The translations under genes were made by a program, and so were the position numbers. The notes beneath the pieces are model-generated. The model was not told the origin of the DNA. It saw nothing but the letters and a program-made list of their open reading frames with translations, and did not search any database. From contig JAFEDJ010000069.1 in NCBI GenBank assembly GCA_018241685.1, positions 186,001 to 250,000 on the forward strand: a stretch of 64,000 nucleotides of DNA, read 5' to 3'. The stretch is from Pseudomonadota bacterium (GTDB lineage: Bacteria > Pseudomonadota > Gammaproteobacteria > Burkholderiales > Rhodocyclaceae). Below are positions 48,748 to 56,152 of the stretch, piece after piece; the stretch's first letter is position 1, and every line of letters starts with the position of its first letter.

Positions 48748-50688
48748 TTGGAGAAATACAGCGCAATTGACGCGCACGACAAGCGCTTTCGAGGCGGGTA
48801 TGCTTCGTGCTATTCAGCAATTGTGAATAATCAGGATCCCCCCTCCTCCTCCCCGCTCAAGGCCATCCTGCGCTCTTGGGAGCGCTGTGCGGCCGACGGC
48901 CTGCGCCCGACCGAGCGCCTGCCTGCCACGAGCCAGCAAAGCAACCTGGCCGACCGCCTGGAAGCCAATGCGCGGCTGGTCGCCTACGCCCAGCCGATCA
49001 TGGAGCACCTGCATCAGCAGATCGCCCACTCCTCCTCCACGATCCTGCTTGCCGACGACTCCGGCGTCATCCTGCGTTCAGTCGGCGATTCGGACTTCCT
49101 GGAAAAGGCCGCCCGCGTGTCCCTGAAACCGGGGCACTCCTGGGCCGAATCAGTGATGGGCACCAACGCCATCGGCACCGCACTGGCCGAACAACGCCCG
49201 GTGGCGGTGATGGGGGACCAGCACTACCTTGAACGCAACAGGTTCCTTGCCTGCGTCGCCACGCCCATCCACGCGCCGACCGGCGGCGTGCTCGGCATCC
49301 TGGACGTATCGAGCAACCTGCAGATCACCCAGACCCACGCCCAGGCGCTGCTGCAAACCACCGCCGAGATCATCGAAAACCGGCTGATCGAAACCGTCAA
49401 CGACGCAGCGGTACTGGTCCGCTTCCATTATCAGCCCGAGGCACTGGCCTCCCCACTGGAAGGACTGGCGGTCTTCGACGAAGCCGGTGCGCTGCTCGCG
49501 TGCAACCGCCGCGCCGAGCGTCTGCTCGGGCTGCCCGATACCCTGCGCAACGAGAAGCCGCCGTTCTGGGACATCTTCGAGACCCGCTGGAATGCCGTGC
49601 TCGACCACGCGCTGCAGAGCAGCGCCCATCCGGTCCGCCTGCGCAGCCGTCAAGGCCAGGAACTGGTCGCCCGCGTCCTGCTGACCAACATGCAGCGCAT
49701 GCGACCGATGAACGCGCGGGATGTACAAGCGACCTTCTCGCCGACCGCGCCGAGCGGCCCGACCCTCGACGAACTGGACCTCGGCGACAAGACCGTCAGC
49801 CACGCCATCCGGCGCGCCCGACGCATCCTTGGGCTGGACATTCCGCTGCTCATCCAGGGTGAAACCGGCTCCGGCAAGGAAGTCTTCGCCCAGGCCTTCC
49901 ACACCAGCGGGCCACGCCGCAACGGCCCCTTCGTCGCGATCAACTGTGCCGCCATCCCGGCCAACCTGATCGAAGCCGAACTGTTCGGCTACACCGCCGG
50001 CGCCTATACCGGCGCCCGCGGGGAAGGCGCCCGTGGCAAGCTGCGCGAAGCCCACCAAGGCACGCTATTCCTCGACGAAATCGGCGACATGCCCCTCAAG
50101 CTGCAGGCCGTCCTGTTGCGGGTCCTCGAAACCCGCCGCGTCACGCCGCTGGGCGGCGGCCCGGAAGAGGAAATCGACCTGTCCCTGGTCTGCGCCAGCC
50201 ACCGTTCGCTGAAAGCCCTCTGCGAAAGCGGCGACTTCCGCCCCGACCTGTATTTCCGCCTGTCGGCGATGAGTCTGTCCCTCCCGCCGCTGCGGGAGCG
50301 CAGCGACATCGAGGCGCTGGCCCGACGCATTCTGCAGGACGAGTCGCCCCGGCGGCCGGTGCGCCTGTCGTCTACCGCCCTCGACCTGATCCGCCACCAC
50401 GCGTGGCCCGGCAACATCCGCCAGCTGAAAAACGCCCTGCGCCTGGCCGTGGCGATGCTGGGGCCGGACGACGACACCCTCGGCCCCGAACACCTGCCCC
50501 ACGATCTGGTGGACGACCCGGATGCCCCTGCCCAACGCCCAGCCGTCCAGAGCCTGCGTGCCGCGGAAGGGCGCCTGGTGGAAAGCACCGTAGCCCGCCA
50601 CAACGGCAACATCTCGGCCGCCGCGCGGGAACTGGGCATCACCCGCACGACCCTCTACCGCAAGCTGCGCCAGCTGTCGGCCTCGTGA
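48748..50688 (+). CDS. AcoR-like sigma-54-dependent Fis-family activator (2)
   Basis: The 646-aa enhancer-binding protein is homologous to activator 1: ILRSWERCAADGL, a GAF region with MGTNAIGTALAEQRPVAV, Walker A GETGSGKE near residue 371, GAYTGA near 417 (Tyr replacing the usual Phe), Walker B GTLFLDEIGDMP and Fis HTH ISAAARELGITRTTLYRKL. The start is unclear: TTG 48748 gives the longest frame and GTG 48823 a shorter one, and neither has a good ribosome site. It is divergent from the small cytochrome c gene across a repeat-rich control region. Confidence 0.92.
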   Translation: MEKYSAIDAHDKRFRGGYASCYSAIVNNQDPPSSSPLKAILRSWERCAADGLRPTERLPATSQQSNLADRLEANARLVAYAQPIMEHLHQQIAHSSSTILLADDSGVILRSVGDSDFLEKAARVSLKPGHSWAESVMGTNAIGTALAEQRPVAVMGDQHYLERNRFLACVATPIHAPTGGVLGILDVSSNLQITQTHAQALLQTTAEIIENRLIETVNDAAVLVRFHYQPEALASPLEGLAVFDEAGALLACNRRAERLLGLPDTLRNEKPPFWDIFETRWNAVLDHALQSSAHPVRLRSRQGQELVARVLLTNMQRMRPMNARDVQATFSPTAPSGPTLDELDLGDKTVSHAIRRARRILGLDIPLLIQGETGSGKEVFAQAFHTSGPRRNGPFVAINCAAIPANLIEAELFGYTAGAYTGARGEGARGKLREAHQGTLFLDEIGDMPLKLQAVLLRVLETRRVTPLGGGPEEEIDLSLVCASHRSLKALCESGDFRPDLYFRLSAMSLSLPPLRERSDIEALARRILQDESPRRPVRLSSTALDLIRHHAWPGNIRQLKNALRLAVAMLGPDDDTLGPEHLPHDLVDDPDAPAQRPAVQSLRAAEGRLVESTVARHNGNISAAARELGITRTTLYRKLRQLSAS

Positions 50689-50741
50689 TCCGGAGGGGTC
50701 CGGCGTGGGATACTCGGGCTTTGCGCTCTCCACCCACCACC

Positions 50742-51131
50742 GTGTCTTCCACCACCTCAATCCTCTCGCGCCTGGCAGCCGGCTTGTGCCTGGCAGCCGG
50801 TCTGGCTGCCTGCTCGCCGGCTCCCAGCCCGCTGCCGGATCAGCTCTCGGCCGAATTCCAGCCCGGCATGCCCCTTGACGACGCCCGCAAGCGGCTCAGC
50901 GCCCACGGCACCACCTTCTCGGAAAAGAGCAACGCCGAGTGCCAAGCCCTCGTCGAGCGCAGCCCCAACGTCTCCCAACTGCCGCCCCAGGGCGGCCCCT
51001 GCATGTTCGGCAAGATTCCCCTGTCCCGCAGCTGGTTCGGCGGCAAGAGCGACGTGATCCTGCAACTGGTTTTCGGCTCCGACGGCCGGCTCGTGGACGG
51101 GCACTTCGAGCAGATCGACAGCCTGCTGTAA
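50742..51131 (+). CDS. Small putative lipoprotein, family unknown
   Basis: The 129-aa product from GTG 50742 has a hydrophobic N-terminus ending in lipobox LAAC (ILSRLAAGLCLAAGLAAC). A mature domain follows with two further Cys (NAECQALV, GGPCMFGK) and the segment ILQLVFGSDGRLVDGHFEQ, loosely SmpA/BamE-like. No ribosome site is clear. It follows activator 2 by 53 bp and is convergent with a cytochrome c gene. I do not recognise a specific family. Confidence 0.65.
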   Translation: MSSTTSILSRLAAGLCLAAGLAACSPAPSPLPDQLSAEFQPGMPLDDARKRLSAHGTTFSEKSNAECQALVERSPNVSQLPPQGGPCMFGKIPLSRSWFGGKSDVILQLVFGSDGRLVDGHFEQIDSLL

Positions 51132-51145
51132 GCCCGGAAAAAGCG

Positions 51146-51174
51146 AACCCCGGACGGGGGGGACGTCCGGGGTT
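51146..51174. terminator. Strong GC hairpin between convergent lipoprotein and cytochrome c genes
   Basis: AACCCCGGAC ... GTCCGGGGTT is a perfect 10-bp stem with a 9-nt loop. In the minus direction it is followed by CGCTTTTT, so it probably ends the cytochrome/kinase transcript, and possibly the plus-strand one as well. Confidence 0.75.
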
Positions 51175-51219
51175 CTCGGTACTGCATCCTTCACGGCCGC
51201 AGCCGTGCGTGTTGCCCGC

Positions 51220-51600
51220 TTACTTGGGTGCCAGCGTCAGGATCCACTTCACCAGTTTCTTGGCATCGGCTTCCTTGATGGCGACCTTGTTAGGGGGCAT
51301 GGCCAGACCGCTGACCTTGTCCTTCCAGTGACTACCGTAGGGGTTGGAGCCCTCTAGCACCACGCGGGTCAGGAAAGTGTCTGCACCCGGCTTGCCCTTG
51401 TAGGCCTTGGCCACGTCCTGCCAGGCCGGGCCGATCGGAGCCATGCCGTTCGGGCCGGGCGTGCCGGACTCGATGGCGTGACAGGTCAGGCAGCCGCTCT
51501 TGGTGGCCAGCGCCTTCATGTCCTCGTCCACCGCGGCGTTGGCAACCGTGGCGACCAGGGCCAGGCCCGCCAGTAGCGCCGTCTTGCGTAAGGCGTTCAT
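51220..51600 (-). CDS. Class I cytochrome c
   Basis: Periplasmic monoheme protein of 126 aa: signal peptide ending VANA, heme motif CLTCH (37-41), candidate axial Met in GLAMPPNKVA. A longer loop (GTPGPNGMAPIGPAWQDVAKAY) separates it from the c551-like protein encoded at 48.1 kb. AAGGAG precedes the ATG. It follows the histidine kinase gene on the same strand after 124 bp, so the two may share the sigma-54 promoter upstream of the kinase. Confidence 0.9.
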   Translation of the reverse strand: MNALRKTALLAGLALVATVANAAVDEDMKALATKSGCLTCHAIESGTPGPNGMAPIGPAWQDVAKAYKGKPGADTFLTRVVLEGSNPYGSHWKDKVSGLAMPPNKVAIKEADAKKLVKWILTLAPK

Positions 51601-51724
51601 CTTGTTTCTCCTTGGCTAAAAAAAGTCTCCACGCCGCCCGTTCGGCAGCCTGAAAACGTTGCCTGCGTCCGCCGTCTGGCAGAACGCAGGCGGGATCCCG
51701 GAATGATTTCGGGAAACACGGGCC

Positions 51725-53023
51725 TCAAGCCTGAGCCAACGGCAGAGGCAAACTGAGGCGAATCTGCAGACCGCCACCCGGCGCATCGGTGAGCCAGCAT
51801 TTTCCGCCGGCCATCTCGGCGCGCTCGCGCATGCCGAGCAAGCCGCCGCGGGAACGCGGCACCACCTCTTCAGCCTTGCCGACACCGTTGTCGGCGACGG
51901 TCAATTCCAGCATCTGCCCCTTGGTCTGCAAGGACAGGCGCACACGGCTCGCCACACTGTGGCGCAGCACATTGGTCAGAGCCTCCTGCAGCGTACGGTA
52001 AAGCGCAAGGCCGGCATGGGGCTCCAGCGGTGGCAGGGACGGCGGGAACTCGGCCTCGATGCCGATCTCCGGCACCCGGCCACGCCAGCCGCTGACGAGG
52101 TCATTGAGGGCGTCGACCATCTGCAGCCCTTCGAGACCATGGGGACGTAGCTGGGACAGCAGGTTGCGCACCTGGGCCAGCATCCCGTTGGTCTGGCTGC
52201 GGATGTCGCCGGCGATCATTGCGAGTTGTGCCGGCTCGGCACGGCCGGCCTGACGCTCGATGTAGGCCGCGGAAACATTGACAGCGGTCAGCGCCTGTCC
52301 CAGTTCATCATGGAGTTCCCGGGCCAGTTCCCGGCGCTCGCTCTCCTGCAGTTCCAGCAACTGACGGGCGAGCAGTTGGCGCGCCGCCCGCGACTCCGCC
52401 AGTTCACCGGACAGGGTTTCGATGGCCTGGGCGATGCTGGCGAATTCCTTCAACTGAAATGGCGGCAGGCGCACCTGCTCCTCCCCGCGTCCAAGGCGGG
52501 CCAGCCCCTGTTCGAGCAGGCGGACCGGCTTCAGAGCGCGATGGGCCGCCACCCAGGCAACGACTGCCATGCCTAGGCAGAAGACCACCAGCGTCGCCAG
52601 ATTGCGCACGCCGTCGCGCAGCACTTCGTGGATTTCGGCGCGGGGATCGGCGCGGATCACCAACACTTCATCGCCGAGCGGAATACGGCGCTCATGGGCA
52701 ACGCGCCCGTCGAGCAGATAATCGGCAAGGGTCGCCAGCAGGCCCGCTGGAGCAGGCGCGACAGCCCCTTGCTCCAAATTGGAGCGCTCCACGGACACCG
52801 CAACGTGCCGCAACTGACCACCCGCCAGCAACTCACGCAGCTCGCTCGCCCGGTGCCCCGGTGCGGTCCCGACTGCCAAGATCACGTCCGCCAGGCGGGT
52901 CGAGGCTTCCATTTCCTCGGCCACGTCCTGCTGCAGGGCCAACCCGACCCACGCCACCGCCGCGACCGACAAGGCCAACGCAAAGCCCAGCACATATCCG
53001 AAGAGTCTCCAGCGCAAATCCAT
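51725..53023 (-). CDS. Sensor histidine kinase, HisKA_3 (NarX/UhpB-like), orphan
   Basis: The 432-aa inner-membrane sensor has transmembrane segments near residues 8-30 and 142-162 enclosing a periplasmic region of about 110 aa. A HAMP domain follows, then the HisKA_3 dimerisation domain with phospho-acceptor His238 in ELARELHDELGQ, and the ATPase domain (EALTNVLRHS, VADNGVGK, RGGLLGMRERA). ATG 53023 has AAGGAG upstream. No response-regulator gene is near; the partner is expected to be a NarL/LuxR-type regulator elsewhere. A perfect sigma-54 promoter precedes it. Confidence 0.92.
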   Translation of the reverse strand: MDLRWRLFGYVLGFALALSVAAVAWVGLALQQDVAEEMEASTRLADVILAVGTAPGHRASELRELLAGGQLRHVAVSVERSNLEQGAVAPAPAGLLATLADYLLDGRVAHERRIPLGDEVLVIRADPRAEIHEVLRDGVRNLATLVVFCLGMAVVAWVAAHRALKPVRLLEQGLARLGRGEEQVRLPPFQLKEFASIAQAIETLSGELAESRAARQLLARQLLELQESERRELARELHDELGQALTAVNVSAAYIERQAGRAEPAQLAMIAGDIRSQTNGMLAQVRNLLSQLRPHGLEGLQMVDALNDLVSGWRGRVPEIGIEAEFPPSLPPLEPHAGLALYRTLQEALTNVLRHSVASRVRLSLQTKGQMLELTVADNGVGKAEEVVPRSRGGLLGMRERAEMAGGKCWLTDAPGGGLQIRLSLPLPLAQA

Positions 53024-53059
53024 TTGCGTCTCCTTATATTCCCTTTGGGGTAGGCAACA

Positions 53060-53074
53060 GCAAGGCATGTGCCA
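53060..53074 (-). promoter_or_regulatory. Sigma-54 (-24/-12) promoter for the histidine kinase gene
   Basis: Read on the minus strand, TGGCAC-ATGCC-TTGC is a perfect consensus match, with expected transcript start near 53048, about 25 nt before the kinase start codon. No clear enhancer element was found; an imperfect 13-mer-like sequence (AACACCCGCCACC) lies at 53087-53099. Confidence 0.85.
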
Positions 53075-53157
53075 GTTGCAGCCGGTAACACCCGCCACCA
53101 CACGGACAAAGGGGATCGGCGATAATCGACAGCCTTCCCGATCCGTTTGCCATCGCC

Positions 53158-53688
53158 TTGACCCGCCTTAGCATCCGTCCTGCCCGAAATGACGACCTGG
53201 ACGCCATCCTGCAGATCCAGGCCCGCTGCTACACCGCCATCGTCCCCGAATCTCCGTGCTCGATGGGCGCCAAGCTGACCGCCGCGCCCGACAGCTGTTT
53301 CGTCGCCAGCCGGGCCGACGGCGTGCCGATCGCCTACCTGCTGGCGCTACCCTGGCGCTTCGACGACCCGCCGCACCTGGACGCCCAGGCCTGCCAGCTG
53401 CCGGCCGATGCCGACACGCTCCACCTGCACGATCTCGCCGTCGCCCCCGAAGCGCGCGGCAGCGGTGCCGCCGACGCCCTCGTCGACGCCTTCATGGCGG
53501 CCCTCGCCGCCAGCCGCCTCGGGCGTGCCAGCCTCATCGCCATCCAGGGCTCGGCCAGCTGGTGGGCACGTCACGGTTTCGAGGCAGTGACGGCCACGCC
53601 GATACTCGCCGAACGCCTGGCCGGCTACGGCCCCGATGCCCGTTACATGCGTCTGCTCCACCCCGACGGCATCCAGCGCCCATACTAG
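53158..53688 (+). CDS. GNAT-family N-acetyltransferase
   Basis: The 176-aa protein begins LSIRPARNDDLDAILQIQARCY and has the acetyl-CoA-binding region HLHDLAVAPEARGSGAADALVD, then WWARHGFEAV. The start is TTG 53158 with no strong ribosome site. The acceptor is unknown. It is followed 16 bp later by the cis/trans isomerase gene, possibly on one transcript. Confidence 0.85.
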   Translation: MTRLSIRPARNDDLDAILQIQARCYTAIVPESPCSMGAKLTAAPDSCFVASRADGVPIAYLLALPWRFDDPPHLDAQACQLPADADTLHLHDLAVAPEARGSGAADALVDAFMAALAASRLGRASLIAIQGSASWWARHGFEAVTATPILAERLAGYGPDARYMRLLHPDGIQRPY

Positions 53689-53704
53689 ATCTCTCCCGAA
53701 ACCC

Positions 53705-56047
53705 ATGCGTGCCCTCCTCGGCCTTGCCCTGCTCGTCCTCGCCGGCTGCACCACCGTTGTCGCCAAGGTCCAGCTCGACCACGAACTAGGCCGCCCGGAC
53801 CCGGCCCGCTATGACGCTCCCGCCGTGCCCATCGCACCGGCCCCCGACTACTGGCAGCAGGTCCGACCCATTCTGGACCGCCGCTGCGTGACCTGCCACG
53901 CCTGCTACGACTCGCCCTGCCAGCTCAAGCTGACCCGCTACGACGGCATCACCCGCGGCGCCAACCCGGATCCGGTCTACGCCAACGCCCGCCTGCGGGC
54001 CGCCAGCCCGACCCGCCTCGGCTTCGACGCCCACAGCACCGTGGAATGGCGCGACAAGGGCTTCCACCCGATCCTCAACGAACGCGCCGCCACGCCAGCC
54101 GCCAACCGCGAGGCCAGCGTGCTGTACCGCATCCTGGCCCTCAAGCAGCAGAACCCCGGCCCGAGTTCGGGCCCACTGCCGGACGAGCGCTTCGACTTCG
54201 CCCTCGACCGCAGCCAGAGCTGCGCCAAGGTCGAGAGCATGGACGGCTTCGTCACCGAGCATCCCGAATGGGGCATGCCCTACGGCCTGCCGGCGCTCAG
54301 CCAGAAAGATCACGACATCCTTGCCCGCTGGATCGAGGCCGGCGCGCCCTACACACCACGCCCGGCGCCGCTGCCCGCGGTGCAGGCCCGCGTCGCCGAA
54401 TGGGAGCACCTGCTCAACGGCAACGCGCTGCGCGACCGGTTGGCCGCCCGCTACATCTACGAGCACTGGTACGTGGGCCAGCTGTATTTCGACGAACAGC
54501 CCGACTACCGCTTCGAGCTGGTGCGCAGCCGCAGCGCCCCCGGCCAGCCCATCGACGTGATCGCCACCCGCCGCCCCTATGACGCGCCGGGCGTCGAGCG
54601 TGTGTATTACCGCCTGCGCCCGCTGGAGGAGACCCTGGTCGCCAAGACCCACATGCCGCTGGCCCTCGACCCGGCCCGTCTGGCCCGCCTGCGGAAGTGG
54701 TTCTTCGATGCGCCGATCGCGGTGGCCAAACTGCCCGACTATTCGCCGAAGACGGCCACCAATCCCTTCGCCGCCTTCCGGGCGTTGCCGGTGGACGCCC
54801 GCTACCGCTTCATGCTCGATGACGCCCAGTTCACGCTGATGGGCTTCATGAAGGGCCCGGTGTGCCGCGGCCAGGTGGCCCTCAATGTCATCACCGACCA
54901 CTTCTGGGTGCTCTTCTATTCGCCGGAAAGCGAAGCGAATCACCAGGTCCAGAGCCTCCTCGACGCCACCCAGCCCAATCTGCGCCTGCCTGCCGAGGAC
55001 GACAGCAGCACCGGCATCCTGGCCTGGCGCCGCTACGCCCAGGCCGAGAAGGCCTACCTGCGCAGCAAGGCCGACTTCATCGCGCGCGGCGCACGCATCC
55101 AGCCCCCGCAGATCGGCGAACTGTGGGACGGCGAGGGCCGCAACCCGACCGCCGGCCTGACCGTGTTCCGCCAGTTCGACAGCGCCTCGGTGGTCCGCGG
55201 CCTCGTCGGCGAGCGGCCGCAGACCGCGATGCTGCTCGGCTACCCGTTGCTCGAGCGGATGCATTACCTGCTGGTCGCCGGCTTCGACGTCTATGGCAAC
55301 ACCGGCCACCAGTTGGCCACCCGGCTCTACATGGACTTCCTGCGCATGGAAGGAGAAGAGAACTTCCTGACCCTGCTGCCCCTGAAGGACCGCCAGAAGG
55401 TGCTCGATCGCTGGTACCGCGGCAATCCCGAGCACATCCGGGATTTCGCCGACGCAGCCACCTACTACCCGGGCGAGACCGGCGTGCGCTACCGCAGCGC
55501 GGACACCCTCGGCGAGCTGTACCGCAACGTCGCCCAATACCTGCGCCCGGTGCGGGAGAAGCCGCTCGACCTGGCGGTCGATGGCTTCAACGCCGAGCAG
55601 GTCGCCCAGCTGCGCGCCCTCGGCAAGGTGGTCGGCCAGCCCGCGTCCCGACTGCCCGAGCACAGCCTGCTGGTCCTGACCAACACGGATGGCGCCATCC
55701 ACGTGGTGTCGGTGCTGCGCAACAGCGCCCACAGCAACGTCGCCGAACTGTTCCGCGAGGACAGCCGCCGCCTGCCCGACGAAGACACGTTGAGCATCCT
55801 CGACGGCATCGTCGGCGCCTACCCCAACACGATCTTCCAGCTCGACGCCGACGAGCTGCCGCGTTTCGTGCGCGCAGTGCAGACCCTCGCCAGCGACGAG
55901 GACGTGCAGCACCTCACCCAGCGCTTCGCGGTCCGCCGTACCGACTCGCGCTTCTGGGCGGTCAGCGACGCGATCCATGCCCACTGGCGCCAGGTCGCCC
56001 CGCGCGAAGCGGCGATCCTCGACTACAGCCGGCTCGAGAACCGTTGA
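53705..56047 (+). CDS. cti: Fatty acid cis/trans isomerase (heme-c type)
   Basis: Converts cis-unsaturated acyl chains of membrane phospholipids to trans in the periplasm, a rapid response to solvents or heat. The 780-aa protein has the N-terminal export signal MRALLGLALLVLAGC, whose LAGC also reads as a lipobox. Heme-c motif CVTCH lies at residues 61-65, followed by conserved family blocks (FDAHSTVEWRDKGFHPIL, YGLPALSQKDHD, VCRGQVALNVITDHFWV). ATG 53705 is chosen because it starts the signal peptide; the open frame extends 23 codons upstream. Confidence 0.94.
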   Translation: MRALLGLALLVLAGCTTVVAKVQLDHELGRPDPARYDAPAVPIAPAPDYWQQVRPILDRRCVTCHACYDSPCQLKLTRYDGITRGANPDPVYANARLRAASPTRLGFDAHSTVEWRDKGFHPILNERAATPAANREASVLYRILALKQQNPGPSSGPLPDERFDFALDRSQSCAKVESMDGFVTEHPEWGMPYGLPALSQKDHDILARWIEAGAPYTPRPAPLPAVQARVAEWEHLLNGNALRDRLAARYIYEHWYVGQLYFDEQPDYRFELVRSRSAPGQPIDVIATRRPYDAPGVERVYYRLRPLEETLVAKTHMPLALDPARLARLRKWFFDAPIAVAKLPDYSPKTATNPFAAFRALPVDARYRFMLDDAQFTLMGFMKGPVCRGQVALNVITDHFWVLFYSPESEANHQVQSLLDATQPNLRLPAEDDSSTGILAWRRYAQAEKAYLRSKADFIARGARIQPPQIGELWDGEGRNPTAGLTVFRQFDSASVVRGLVGERPQTAMLLGYPLLERMHYLLVAGFDVYGNTGHQLATRLYMDFLRMEGEENFLTLLPLKDRQKVLDRWYRGNPEHIRDFADAATYYPGETGVRYRSADTLGELYRNVAQYLRPVREKPLDLAVDGFNAEQVAQLRALGKVVGQPASRLPEHSLLVLTNTDGAIHVVSVLRNSAHSNVAELFREDSRRLPDEDTLSILDGIVGAYPNTIFQLDADELPRFVRAVQTLASDEDVQHLTQRFAVRRTDSRFWAVSDAIHAHWRQVAPREAAILDYSRLENR

Positions 56048-56069
56048 TCCCGGCCCGTCCATTTATTAC

Positions 56070-56088
56070 AATAATGAGAACTATTATC
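56070..56088. promoter_or_regulatory. Fur box upstream of TonB-dependent receptor
   Basis: The sequence AATAATGAGAACTATTATC matches 15 of 19 positions of the classical GATAATGATAATCATTATC Fur consensus. It lies 64 bp before the receptor start in an AT-rich patch. Iron repression of the receptor/PepSY pair is expected. Confidence 0.75.
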
Positions 56089-56152
56089 AAATAGCCAGCC
56101 ACCGAGGCATGTTCCTAGGCAGCCAGCAAGCGACCCGTGCCCAGGAGCCTCC

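Noticed and set aside
52771..52785. Palindrome GCTCCAA-A-TTGGAGC inside the histidine kinase gene, resembling the CTGCTCCA element
   Set aside because: It lies within coding sequence and is explained by codons; there is no promoter at a suitable distance. Kept only as a curiosity.
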